Assembly: GCA_951217055.1 (NCBI GenBank)
Contig: OX578282.1
Coordinates: 15,439,877 to 15,503,876 of the forward strand
Direction: 5' to 3'
Source: Gerris lacustris
Lineage: Eukaryota > Arthropoda > Insecta > Hemiptera > Gerridae
DNA: 64,000 nt
The position numbers and the translations under genes are program-made. Of the stretch, positions 30,965-42,890 are shown in pieces. The notes under the pieces were generated by a model. It saw nothing but the letters and a program-made list of their open reading frames with translations. It searched no databases and was not told the origin of the DNA. The first letter of the stretch is position 1. Every line of letters starts with the position of its first letter.

Positions 30965-31935
30965 TAGATTACTATTGTCGTTTACACCTCCATTACTAGT
31001 GTTGTTTATACCTTCATTTCAAATCTTGTTTGTACTTTCACTTCGAATTTTGTTTATACCTTGATTACGATTGATGTTTATACCTCCGTTACGAGTCTTG
31101 TTTATACCTTGATTACGATTGATGTTTATACCTCCGTTACGAGTCTTGTTTATACCTTGATTATGATTCTTGTCTGTACCTTGATTACGAGTCTTATGAT
31201 TCTAATTTATGCCTTGATTGCGATTCTTGTTTATACCTTCATTTAGATTCTTGTTTCCTTGATTAGGATCCTTCTTTATGCCAAGATTGCGCTTCTTGTT
31301 TATACCTTCATTTGAAGTCTTGTATTTTCCTTGATTACGATTCTTGTTTATACCTCCATTACGAGTCTTGTTTATACTAGGATTCTTGTTTATACCTCCA
31401 TTACGAGTCTTGTTTATACTAGGATTCTTGTTTATACCTCCATTACGAGTCTTGTTTATACTAGGATTCTTGTTTATACCTCCATTACGAGTCTTGTTTA
31501 TACTAGGATTCTTGTTTATACCTCCATTACGAGTCTTGTTTATACTAGGATTCTTGTTTATACCTCCATTACGAGTCTTGTTTATACCTTGATTAGGATT
31601 CTTGTTTATACCTTGATTAGGATTCTTGTTTATACCTCCATTACGAGTCTTGTTTATACCTTGATTAGGATTCTTGTTTATACCATGATTAGGATTCTTG
31701 TTTATACCTTGAGTATGATTCTTGTTTATACCTTGATTAGGATTCTTGTTTATACCTTGATTATGATTCTTGTTTATATCTCGATTAGGATTCTTGTTAA
31801 TACCTTGATTATGATTCTTGTTTATTCCATGATTAGGATTCTTGTTTATACCTCGATTATGATTCTTCTTCACAGCTTCATTATGATTTTTGGTTGGACC
31901 TTGATTTCGATTCTTGTTAAGACCTTGATTATATC
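30965..31935. repeat. Minisatellite of 24-bp units with a 42-bp higher-order block
   Basis: The unit is attcttgtttatacc followed by 9 bases such as ttgattagg. At 31344-31570 a 42-bp variant (one full and one shortened unit) is repeated five to six times almost exactly. Because 24 and 42 are multiples of three, frames stay open: minus strand 31202-31873 (223 codons, octapeptides like GINKNPNQ) and plus strand 31331-31969. Neither has non-repeat flanks with protein-like content, so I treat them as by-products. Confidence 0.9.
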
Positions 31936-33224
31936 TTGGGAAAGGATTTTTTTTTTTAACTGTCGGTAAATCAACCTTTGATTTTTATTTTTGATTGGCC
32001 TCTCTAACCTCAATTTCCTTTTTGGTATCTCTCAGCTTTCACATCGATTTTAATATACATTTCTTTTTATATATTGTTGAAGAAAAACGGTAAATATTTC
32101 CGACACATACATAATGGAATTTATTACGAGTTTTGTGTAACAACGTAGATACTCTTTACATATTATTTCAAACAGAACTGTAAATGTATTTATATTTTTG
32201 CTGCAAGTGGCTTAGATTTGGCTTCGAGCTTGACAAAGGTTTAGTTAATAACAAGTGACTCTGGCAGTTTGTCTGAAGCAGGACACTGTTATAATAAGAT
32301 AGAAGCAATTGTGGTATTTCGATAATAAGCAGACCAGTTTTAATATTATTTGTTGTATTCGATATGTTTACCATAAACATGTCCCGTAATTATTTGCCCT
32401 CTTATAATAAAATACGGAGGGAAAACCTGTCAATTATTTTTGTACTTAAAACATTTTACACTAAAGCATTTTCCTCTTATAATTAATTCTTGTTATAAAT
32501 TGTTTTTCCTCATAATTTTCTTTTAAGAGTAGATGCAATAATTAGCAAATTAAATCAATTAAAAGTCACAAGAGTCCATAAAATGACTGAATCTTTATCA
32601 CAAGAAGCAGATAATTTTCAGCCGTGACTAACAGTCATTAACATACTCACGGAGTCAGACATTGAGCACTATAGCGAGACACTTACAGAAAACGCACTTT
32701 AAAACTTCTTTGATGATACAGCTGTAATTAAGTCAAAGACTTCATCAAGCTAGAATTTAATTTCACAAAGTTGATACATTCTTGTATAGTAACATTCACA
32801 TACAACGGAATTATTTGAACTTAATGAAGTTCTTTGATATTGTTTTTTTATTTGAAAATAACACTCCTATGATTATTATGCAGTCTAGATGATATTCAGG
32901 TCTATTCATAGAAGAAGGTCTTCATTTAATTTTTAAATGGATTAATTTTTATGCAAAGACTGTTCTTTAACTTATATTTAACTGGGATTAATGTTTACTA
33001 AACAGACATTACCCGATAATATTGAGATATTTAGTTATTTCCAAGTGTATTAAAATCCGTATATTCTCAAACAACCCTACAAACGATTCGTTAAATTTTA
33101 TTTTTATTTTCACTAGAAAAAGTGTTATTTTACAGTATTATACACCGAAGATAAAACCGTGCCATGTTGCTTCGCGTCAGGCATATTTTTAGGTAAACTT
33201 TTAAACGACTTACAAAAAATACTC
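31936..33224. other. AT-rich intergenic stretch, nothing recognised
   Basis: The minus-strand frame at 32168-32380 (70 codons) has no domain. Nothing else is seen. Confidence 0.5.
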
Positions 33225-33640
33225 TGCCAATTAGTGTGGCACATAGCTTCCTCGCGTTCTATTTTGTATACTTTAATGATTTGATACTATTAACCTATTA
33301 CTGTCAAATTTATTGCTTCCGAGCTTACCGAAGGTAACGGAAGCATTGTGTTCACTTTTGAAAACGAAAAACTTTGATGCCTCCGATTTTAAAAATTCCA
33401 AGACAGAAATCCGTTTCAGACATCAGGGAACATTTTTGGTCTCGTGTCTGTCTGTCTGTCTGTCTGTCTGTCGGTCTGTGTGTCCACGAATTATGAAACG
33501 TGCGACGATAACTTGAGTAAATGTCGACTGATTTTGATGAAATTTGGTAGACATGTTCATTATACCAATGCCTAGGACGAGTTCGTTGGACAACGTTATC
33601 CGTCCAAGCATTCACGAGCAACTCTTGCTTAAACCTGAAC
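33225..33640 (+). repeat. Family G dispersed repeat, plus copy of an inverted pair
   Basis: It holds ctgccaattagtgtggcaca and, after a short gap, gcttccgagcttaccgaagg with the (tgtc)n stretch at 33447-33475. Frames here on both strands read the gtct repeat (for example DRQTDRQT) and are not genes. Confidence 0.75.
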
Positions 33641-33849
33641 TTAAAATTTAAAATTGGAATTTTAGGTTGGTGAAAAAATCTAACTCCATCTATTCAATGA
33701 GACAAACATTTTTTTCAAATACAATTTTTTAGTAAAACCAACAGCGACACCGCTATGAAGTGTTAAAGAACTCTAAAATTTATTAATAGTTTTTACCCAA
33801 TAAACAATATAACAATAATTTTAATGTTAATTTAACCATAAAGTACATG
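33641..33849. other. Spacer between the inverted family G copies
   Basis: It is AT-rich and holds no feature. Confidence 0.4.
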
Positions 33850-34465
33850 ATAGGATGCGAGGAAGCTATGTGCCACACTAATTGGCAGTCTATTTAATTT
33901 TCCCTCGTTGTTTAATACTGTCAAAATTGTTTTGATTTTTTACATTAATTAAAGTATCAATTTAACTGAATTAAAATAGCGTAGACGGTTGAAATGAACC
34001 TGGTTCTATATCAGGGATACTTTCGTCCAACCATCCAAATTTCATAAAAATCAGATGAGTACTTTTGATGATATAGGGGTAAATAAATAAATTTTTGTGC
34101 GCATGCGGATGAGAAACAAATAGGCGCGGAAGATTGAAACTTATATGGGACCAACAATGGGCTAATTATGACATACCATACAAATTTCATTAAAATGAGA
34201 TAAGCAATTTTTAAGATAAATAGGTTTGCAAAAATTGGTCGACGGACAGAATCGGAACCAATAATGTTCCGATCCCTAATATCTATAATATTAGGGATCA
34301 AACGGATTTCTGATATTAGGATGAACGGTTTGATATTAATTTGAGATATTAGGGATGAAACGGATTTCTGTCTTGAAATTTTTGAAATCGGAGGCCTACA
34401 AAATGTTCGTTCTTCGGAACGATCACATAGCTTCCGTTACCTTTGGTAAGCTCGGAAGCAAAACG
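33850..34465 (-). repeat. Family G dispersed repeat, minus copy of an inverted pair
   Basis: It starts aggatgcgaggaagctatgt and ends ggtaagctcggaagcaaaac. Near 34263-34370 it carries a local duplication of 'atattagggat.aaacggatttctg'. Together with the plus copy at 33225 it forms a head-to-head inverted pair. Confidence 0.75.
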
Positions 34466-34734
34466 TAATTACAATTATAAAATAATTTTTATATGCTAAT
34501 AATACAATTATTTTTTACAATTACTTTATTTAGTAAAAAAAAGAAAAAAAAAATCTCTATTACACATAATAGAATAAAAAAATTAAGTGGAAGAAGTTAA
34601 AATGAAACTGATATATAATTACATGCCGCGGGAAGTGTTATACTGTTTTTATTTTTGCTCAAGAAAATATATAAACTCAGTTAAAAGATAAGTAAGTATA
34701 TAGCTATGATGAAAATGTAGTCGAAAAATTGTAC
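34466..34734. other. Spacer, nothing recognised
   Basis: It is AT-rich; nothing is seen. Confidence 0.4.
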
Positions 34735-35335
34735 TGCGTGATATGAGAATGAAGATAAGGCACTGATGACAATGCAGAGAAAACCTATCTATATACTTCA
34801 TTGTAAGAAATATAAAGTAATATTAATAGAGATATTAAGATAAGACATTGATGATAATGTAGTGAAAACCCATATTTATAATTTCATGACAAGAAATATA
34901 AAGTAGATAATTAATATAGATATTAAGATAAGACACTGATGACAATGTAATGAAAACCTGTCATTATATTTCATTGTAAGAAATGAAGTATAGATAATTA
35001 ATAGAGATATTAAGATAAGACACTGATGATAATGTAATGAAAACCTGCCGTTATATTTCATTGTAAGAAATGAAGTATAGATAATTAATAGAGATAGTAA
35101 GATAACACACTGATGACAATGTAATGAAAACCTGCCGTTATATTTCATTGTAAGAAATGAAGTATAGATAATTAATAGAGATAGTAAGATAACACACTGA
35201 TGACAATGTAATGAAAACCTGCCGTTATATTTCATTGTAAGAAATGAAGTATAGATAATTAATAGAGATAGTAAGATAACACACTGATGCTGATGTGGTG
35301 GGAACCTATCTATTATATTTTTACATCGTGTCATA
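34735..35335. repeat. Tandem array, seven units of 86-88 bp
   Basis: The word gataaga/gataaca followed by cactgatga starts units at 34753, 34839, 34927, 35014, 35101, 35188 and 35275, so the dominant period is 87 bp. The three or four central units are nearly identical. As 87 is 29 codons, the minus strand has a 152-codon frame (34876-35334) that repeats a 29-residue hydrophobic unit; I regard it as a by-product. Confidence 0.9.
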
Positions 35336-35364
35336 CATAAAATTAATTATTAAAGCACTAAAAA

Positions 35365-35710
35365 TTTACAGGATGGACTTCCTTCGAGTATTATAATTGA
35401 TAGATTAACAACAAATTAATGAAGTTTGTAAGTATCATTATTAATCTGGAAATTACGTTTATACGATATTATATTTTAATAGATTAAAAACATCAAATTT
35501 ATAGAGTTAGCAAGTATCATTATTAATCTGGAAATCACCGTTCTATGAGTATTATAATAGATAGTTTACGATCAACAAACTGATATAGTTTGTAAGTATC
35601 ATTATTAATCTGGAAATCACCGTTCTATGAGTATTATAATAGATAGTTTACGATCAACAAACTGATATAGTTTGTAAGTATCATTATTAATCTGGAAATC
35701 ACCATTGTAC
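35365..35710. repeat. Tandem array, four units of 82 bp
   Basis: The word agtatcattattaatctgg recurs at 35431, 35513, 35595 and 35677, exactly 82 bp apart. The last two units are identical. It directly follows the 87-bp array but is unrelated to it. Confidence 0.9.
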
Positions 35711-36734
35711 GATCCCTATCTTTAAAAATCTTTTAAGACGTCGATATGTATTTTTAATTTTATAGTTTAAAAATAAAAAGAGATACAACTGAAAATATAA
35801 TAAATTATATAAGCAGCTAAAACTAAATAAAAATAATGCAGTATATAACAAATAATATATATATATATTATAGAAATATAAATATTTTTGAGTTAGTAAA
35901 AAGATAATTTAATATTATTTTTTTCCATTAAGTTATTGTTATGACAACCGTCGGGTTAGAATATTTATTTCAATATACATAATAATAAATCAGCTGGCCG
36001 TAAGTGTCACCGATTATAATTTGTTATTTTTGTTTTAAAAAATTGGCTTCTAGAACAATTTAATCTAATCTGACAATTAGATGTTTACAAAAATATATAA
36101 TCAGCCTAGATTCTTAATTTGTTGAAATGAGTAAACATTTAATTTTGAATTAATTGTATCTGTTTTAATTAGCCAAATTATGTTTTTGTTTTAATGAAAC
36201 TAATAATCTAATTAAATCTAAATAAATGTATAAAAAACAACTAATTATTTTTTTTTTTTTTTAAAAGTATCTGCTAAATAAAATATTTTGGTGTAGTAAC
36301 GTTTTATTTTTTTAAAAAAAAAATATATTTTTTAAAATTAAAATTGTATGAAGTATAATTAAATATTATATATGTATATAATATAAAATTACTGATAAGT
36401 ATATTATTATTTTGTATAATGAAAAATTAAAAATGGACTAATTTAAAATTAGTATTTTAATAAATATGTTAATTTTTGAACAATAAATTTATAATTAAAA
36501 TGATATGTATATATTAGTATAAGTATATTTACATTAATACATGTAAATAAATGAAAAAAAAACAAATATTTATAATATTTATTTTTATTTTTTATTTATT
36601 TATTTGGTAAATTACATACGTTTTTCAGCTATAATATTTTTTTTTTTAAATTAAAAATTTTATTAATTAGCATAGAAATTAAAAAAAATAAAAATAAACT
36701 TACGATAAATTCATTAAAGTTTAGCGGAAGCGAA
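35711..36734. other. Very AT-rich stretch, nothing recognised
   Basis: Long A and T runs and (TA)n tracts occur; there is no frame or repeat family. Confidence 0.5.
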
Positions 36735-36960
36735 GTTATGTGGAGTGGTGGGGGATGAAATCTTGGTTTCGGAGCCAGACGAGACCAATGCTTAGAGTCT
36801 GGGCGAAGGGTTTGAAGGTAGTGAGGCCGCAGTATAGTATGGGGTGGGGCGGACCTGCGCTAAACGCCCTTAGGGCTTCGAGGTCCCTTCTGCCTAGGTT
36901 TTCCCGGGTCGATTTCCCAACCGACTCGGTAAACCCTTACTACTAAAAAGCCCTGACAGA
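36735..36960. other. GC-rich insert of unknown origin
   Basis: About 220 bp are much richer in G and C than both flanks, with sharp edges. A 68-codon plus frame (36740-36946) is open but has no recognisable domain. The segment is unlike any other here and may be a fragment of an element or of a foreign or host exon. Confidence 0.35.
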
Positions 36961-37574
36961 CCTTTGGCTCTTAGAATCTTCTCTACACTTTTGCAGATCT
37001 CTAGCCCTTTTTTTTTTATCCTGCTTTGTACTTTTCTTCCACTTTTTTTTTATAGTAGGTAATCATATAGTTACGAAAAGTCTTCACTAGCTTGTTATAC
37101 TTCTTAACATCCAGGTTAAAAAGAAATAGTTTAGCCCCCAAAAAAACCTAACTTTCGATAAAGAAAGAACAGGAAAAAGTTGGTTTTTAAACTTGTTACA
37201 AAAGATTTAACCATTAACAGCTGTTTGGAATAAGTCGATACGAAACAATTAGAGAGTACGAAAACGAAATATATAAATAATATTCTCAATTTTCTTACAG
37301 CTAAAATAAAATTTTAACACTTGAAGTTCATTATTAGTTCGTTATTTCTACATTATCAAGTATATTCCATTGTTTTTTACTTTATAAAAACTACAGTGTG
37401 TAAATATAAAAGAAGGCGAAAGAATTTAAGCAAAGATTTGATTATTATATTACGAATTTCGCTCAAGGGATAGAGATATTAGTCATTTAGAGTATTTTAA
37501 TAGATATAAAAAATATTATCAGCAATGTAATACCGTGTTTTTGCACATTGCAATAAGGTACACAATCAGTGTCA
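36961..37574. other. AT-rich stretch, nothing recognised
   Basis: I see no frame, tip or array. Confidence 0.5.
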
Positions 37575-38047
37575 ATGCGAGAGACACCAAGGGATGTACC
37601 ACTCAAGCACGGCACATATAGGAACTGTTCAAACTTCAGACATTACGTCAAAAGATGTTGGCTCGGTATTACGCCATGTCCTGCATCGTTTCGTCGCGTC
37701 CAACTCATCAGGGGCTCGACGATGCCCACCCAACTCTGGACCTACACCAGATCAAGAATTTCAGATCAGATCAGACTGTTTTTCAGGCTTAACAGGCTGT
37801 TTTGCTAGCCAAGCGAGAATGGCGGTATGAGAGCACGCTCGTCTCTGATAAGCCCTACATCTGATCTTCTTGATCTGGTGTAGGTCCAGAGTTGGGTGGG
37901 CATCATGGCCCGATGAGTCAGACGCGACGAAACGATGCAGGACATGGCGTAATGCCGAGCCAACACCTTTAGACGTAATGTCTGATGTTTGAACAGTTCC
38001 TACGTGCCGTGCTAACGTGGCGCATCCCTTGGTGCCTCTCATTGTGT
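37575..38047. repeat. 473-bp fold-back element
   Basis: The left arm (37575-37766) and right arm (37865-38047) are reverse complements at about 88% by eye: agagacaccaagggatg faces catcccttggtgcctct, and tgatctggtgtaggtccagag matches the other side. A loop of about 100 bp separates them. The frames on both strands here (113, 79 and 78 codons) are readings of the arms. Confidence 0.85.
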
Positions 38048-38592
38048 AAAAAATATTATATTTATATAAATTTATAAAATATTTAAATAAATTTGATAAC
38101 ACACATTGCTAGAAATAGTTGTTCTATAGCAGCTAATATTCCCAATCCCATGCATATTTAATAAATAGTTTATCCATAACTGTCATTATCCGCATTCCCC
38201 AGTATATTTGTTTAGTATGTATATTGTATATGTGTTGTATTTTTTTAGGTACAATTTTTTTTGGAGAGGTACCTAGTTTCATTTGCGTTTAAACAGGCAA
38301 AAGAAGACCAGTACAAAAGAATGGTAGATAATACAATAAAATAGAACGATTTGTCTTTTAAAAACAGTAATTATAGTTCAGGTAAAATTGAGATAATAAT
38401 TATAGGGCATAATAACGTGATACAAATTTTAGTTTTTATTACATGTAAGAGTGTCTATGAAGGTGGTTACATTCGTCCAATGAGAGTTTCAAATCAAGAT
38501 ATCTTAACACATTGGTCCTCGACATAAAGTACCCTCCTCATGTCCTCGCCTTCAGCAAATTCTTTAACGTAGATTGCCGCGCTCTAAGTAGG
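38048..38592. other. Intergenic stretch, nothing recognised
   Basis: I see no frame or repeat. Confidence 0.5.
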
Positions 38593-39162
38593 AGGAGATA
38601 GCGTGCAAAAATGTGTCTGACTAACATCAAGCTAGAATCTTGTATACACGTTAATCTTTTAGCGACTATTAAGAATATGTGGTCGGCTAGATTCGTCTGC
38701 GGGACATAGCTTGGCAATAGGCATTTGAAAATAACAAAATGGTGGAGAGCGGCTATGTCCCGCCAATTATGGTGGACAGTATGATTTTCATGATCACCTG
38801 AGTACAGAATTAGTTACTAGACCAAAAATCAAGTCGATGTTATTTTCACACTTGATAGGTTAGTTATTCAAATATTACTAAAAATCAACGTGGTGGTCAC
38901 CTGTCAAGGGACAAGCTAACATCAACTTGATTTTCCGTCAACTAACTAATTCTGTACTCAGGATCATGAAAATCACATTGATCACCATAATTGGTGAGAC
39001 ATGGCTCCTCTCCACCGGTTTTTTTTTCAAACGCCTATAGCCAAGCTGTGTCCCACAGACGAACTTAGCCGACCACATATTCTTAAAAGGCGCTTAAAGA
39101 TTGACTTGTATACAAAATTCTAGCTTGAGGTTAGACAGAAACTTTCATGCACGCTATCTCCT
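38593..39162. repeat. 570-bp fold-back element, two arms
   Basis: The tips aggagatagcgtgc and gcacgctatctcct are perfect inverses. The arms (about 38593-38867 and 38899-39162) match at about 85%. A single arm of the same family is at 11814-12105. No coding frame. Confidence 0.85.
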
Positions 39163-39841
39163 GGACTAATAAGTCTAGATATATTTTGAAGGGGAATGCG
39201 TCAGAGATTTTGTGAATATCGACGTTTCAGACCAATTACAGGTCCCCCCCCCCCTCCAATAACTCCCTTGAGAAAAATAGGTCCAAAAAGTCAAGATTTA
39301 CAAAAGCTCCGAAATGTATTAAAATTAACGTAGATTAAAATTTTTAAACAAATTAATTTATAGCATAAACTAGCTAATAGCAGATAATAGGTGATTTAGC
39401 AAATTGGCCAATTATATGCATACAAAGAGTGCGAAAGCAATTTAACAAGTAGTAATAGTTCGTTAACTAGCATAATCGCCCAGCTTTATCAACATGGCGG
39501 CCATTTAAAATTTGTTTCAGCCATAACTTTTGAACCATTATGATTATTGATGTGAAACAAACGCGTTAATATGCATGTTTATTGTACAAACATTATAAAA
39601 GTACTCCGAAGTGTCTAGCGTAATCCATTCCTTAGATAATATTTGTTTAATATTGTGGAGGGGGGGTGGTGAAACATTATGTAAATTGGACAAAAGGTTA
39701 GAAGGGTCTGATAATGGGAGTATGATTTAATTTGTAACAAGGGTCAATTCTGGTTTTAAATTAATCAATTGGACACAAGGTATAGTTTTAGAAAACTTGT
39801 ACTACAGGTTGGATATTTTTGTTTTCTTTTTAACATAATTT
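39163..39841. other. Intergenic stretch, nothing recognised
   Basis: There is a C run (39243-39256) and a G run (39659-39668), but no gene or clear element. Confidence 0.5.
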
Positions 39842-40520
39842 TTGCTTCCGAGCTTACCGAAGGTAACGGAAGCTATGTGATCGTTCTGAAGAACAAATAA
39901 TTTGTAGGTCTCCGATATCAAAAATTCCAAGACAGAAATCCGTTTCAGACATCACGGAACATTTTTGGTTCCGTGTCTGTCTGTCGCTCTGTCGTTCAAT
40001 TTTTACGAACCAACATTTTAATTAAATTTGGTTGGTAGATCATAATTAGCCCATTGTTGGTCCCATATAAGTTTCAATTTTCTGCTCCTATTTGTTTTTC
40101 TTCCACATGAACACAAACAAACATTTATTTGCACCTATATCTTCAAAAGTTCTATATCTAATTCGTTCAACTTTCATAGTTTAACAAAAGTAACCCGCAG
40201 ATAGCCCCATATTAATTTGAACTGTTTGCTCTCTTTAACTTTTGCTAAATTGATCATTTAATAATTAAAATCATTTTGACATTAAAAAAACGGGGGAAAC
40301 AATTAAAAAAAATAGACAACTGAGATAATAATTTAGTAAAAGCATAAAATCAATAAAGTATGTGGAGCATAGGATGTGAGGAAGCTATGTGCCACACCAA
40401 TTGGCTGTCAATTTTTAAATACTACATGTCCGATTTAGATGAAAATTAGAAAGCTATGTGCCACACCAATTGGCAGTCTATTTTTAAATACTACTTGTCC
40501 GATTTAGATGAAAATTTAAT
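39842..40520 (+). repeat. Family G dispersed repeat, long plus copy
   Basis: This is the reference copy used here: gcttccgagcttaccgaagg at the 5' end, tgtctgtctgtcg in the first third, then 'cccattgttggtcccatata' and 'gcaga.agcccca', ending in aggaagctatgtgccacacc. The last 66 bp are tandemly duplicated (about 40380-40445 and 40446-40515). Confidence 0.8.
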
Positions 40521-41472
40521 AGTATGTCGAAGTATGCCCACAGAAGTCTATATTAATTGCAACTATCTCCGCTCATTGCATCCTTTCACTTAAGATGTGT
40601 ATATTGTAACTTATTAGTGGGACTCATATTTTAGAATAATTGCCATTATACTTATGTGACTATTCATTCTGGGATAGGAATGCGAAGAAGCTCTGACACT
40701 ATTTGAATTGTTCAATGAATTAAAATATAATTATTACTGAATTGAGATGAAAATATTGTAATACAGCTTCCTATAAAAATAAAAATGTTCAATTAATGTA
40801 TCTGTGGGAGTTGTAAATAAAGGCATGATAAAAATTAAAATAATAATGTCTCAGTTTTGTCGCGAAGAAATTTGAAAAATCCTTTTTCCAGGATGAGGTA
40901 CACTTTTCAATTAGCAAGATTACCCAAGAATCGACCTAGTTTAACTACCTAGTGGCACAACTCGAGCCCAAATATACTAAAACATCTGGGACAAAACATT
41001 GTTGCCTAACATAATATTACCAAGAGCGGCAAAGCGAAAAATACAGAATGGTTTAGATTAGAGTGGTGTTAGGTAACGCCAAATCTAGCCAACTCAAATG
41101 CAGGCTCTTACGATTTAGACTGGAAAATGTCGAGGTCCTTTATTGTTCTAGGAGATGTTGTTAAAACAACCCTAGGGATTTTAGAACTCACTACAATTCC
41201 AGCAACAAATAATAATACAACTGAAATAGCTGCAATTGTAATAAAGATTTATGGCCTTGTTCTAAATCCTAATTAGGTTTTTAAACTTACAAATTAATAA
41301 TCGTCTAGCGTGATAAAAAAAATAAATAAATAAAAGCTGAGTTACAGCTCGCAGCTTCATGCGATATTCTTATAGCTCAGTCAAATTAAACACAAATTAA
41401 ACCAACACAACCAATCGAGAATAAAAAAAAAAAAATACGTGTGGTGTCGTGGGACACCCGGTAGGAACGAAG
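40521..41472. other. Intergenic stretch, nothing recognised
   Basis: It ends in a GC-richer block (tgggacacccggtaggaacg, about 41447-41475) that is the target of the next insertion and may itself be part of an older element. Confidence 0.45.
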
Positions 41473-41655
41473 TTCCTTACGCTTTTGACTCATAGCCTAC
41501 CTTAACCTTACCGTTCCATTGATAAGCGATAATAGAGTATTTGTAAACACAGGGCGCAGTCTTTTGATATCTCTCTATATTTTGTGTGTTCGAGGATTTA
41601 CTATATTATTATCTTAAGCAAGACATAACAAAAGATAAAAAAAATACTAATACGG

Positions 41656-42570
41656 TTGCTAAGCGTAAAAGAGAAAAAACTATCTCCAGAGAGCGGTGAG
41701 CAAGAAAACGACTCACAGAGAATGGCAGAATCAAAGGGAATTTTAGAAAAAGTTGATTTGACAGCACTGCAAGAGCTCATTGCGAAAACGGTGGGAGGAA
41801 TAATCGACCAAAAAATAAGTTCTTTAGCTACAAGAGGGGACGTCAATATGCTGGTCGGCAAGATAAATACATTGGAGGTTGAAAATATGTCTTTAAAAAA
41901 TAAACTGGAATGATTAGAAAACGAATGTAAGAATCAATTAAAAAAAAAAAGAGAAATAGATGATAATAGATCACGACAAAATAACCAAATATTTACCGGT
42001 ATTTCCCCAGCAGATAAAGAAGACTTCATCACTTTTATAAAGAACTTCGTTAAAAACGTGCTACGCATAGAGAAAGAAGTCTTTGTGAACAGAGCTCATT
42101 TCATAGGAAATAAGAAAACATCCATTATAGCACACATCCCCTCTGACAGCGATGTTATATTAATCCTTAAAAATTCATACAAGCTGAAAGGTACGCAGAT
42201 GTACATTCAAAGAGACATTTCTCCAGCTTTCAGATACAGACGGGGTAAATTATTCACTGTGAAGAAGGAAATTATAAAAGTAAACAGTGAGGTGAGAGTA
42301 AAAATCATTCATGATTTTATGCTCGTAAACGGGGTAAAATTTGAATGGTCAGAGGAAAATTTGTTACTAAGCCGAGGTGAAGATGGGTTAGAGCTGTTAG
42401 AGAAGATAACGGGAGTGGACCTGAGAAGAGCAGCCCAGGAGTGGGGGAGAGTAGACGAGCAGCCGACGGGCACGGAGCAGAGGAAGGTACAAGTGTTCAT
42501 AACACTGCTGAAACTATATTCAGCAGAGAATCTTCTTCTTCAGCAATATCAGAGAGCAGCAGAAGGCTAA
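41656..42570 (+). pseudogene. LINE ORF1 (RNA-binding chaperone type)
   Basis: One frame runs for about 305 codons with a single TGA at 41911-41913. The N-terminal third has leucine/isoleucine heptads (LTALQELIAK ... LEVENMSLKNKLE) fitting a coiled coil. The middle and C-terminal part (RQNNQIFTGI ... RDISPAFRYRRGKLF ... WSEENLLLSRG) looks like the RRM-like and C-terminal domains of L1-type ORF1 proteins, which coat LINE RNA. The true start is unclear: TTG opens the track at 41656 and the first in-frame ATG is at 41722. Assignment is by pattern and needs a profile search. Confidence 0.7.
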
Positions 42571-42639
42571 AAGTACAGCAACAGTGACTAGATCAACCGG
42601 CCCACCAACAATACAGTTATCGGAACGCCAAGATAATAT

Positions 42640-42890
42640 CGTATAATGTGTGTGGGTTAAAAAAAAAAAAAAATAATAATAAGCTATCGATGAGTTTATC
42701 CGAATGATACAAGTAAACGATAAACGATATATTTATACTGATAGACCCTTTATAGAGGAGAGTGGATCAGCCGATGTAAGTAAATATTTTCCCAACTATA
42801 ACTTAATCTGGAAGTATGAAAAAAGATAATAATTCGGCAGAGTAATTGGGGGTAAAAGAAATTTTATACTGATGTTAGTGTAATTTTTTT
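42640..42890 (+). pseudogene. LINE ORF2 endonuclease, N-terminal remnant
   Basis: The segment KIISYNVCG (about 42643-42670) is the usual start of an apurinic-type endonuclease. After an A run the frame shifts and continues as DEFIRMIQVND, FIEESGSADVSKYF, NYNLIWKYEKR and FGRVIGGKRNF. The catalytic D and H motifs are absent because the element breaks off near 42890. Confidence 0.65.

Noticed and set aside
33313..33621. Frames with repeated DRQTDRQT or SVCLSVC words on both strands
   Set aside because: They are translations of a tgtc/gaca tandem stretch inside family G and recur in other copies in broken form.
34876..35334. 152-codon minus frame with a 29-residue hydrophobic repeat, looking like a membrane protein
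   Set aside because: It is wholly made of the 87-bp tandem unit, with no unique sequence at either end.
37569..38102. Overlapping frames of 78-113 codons on both strands
   Set aside because: Both strands read the two arms of the same fold-back; mirrored peptides show they are not independent genes.
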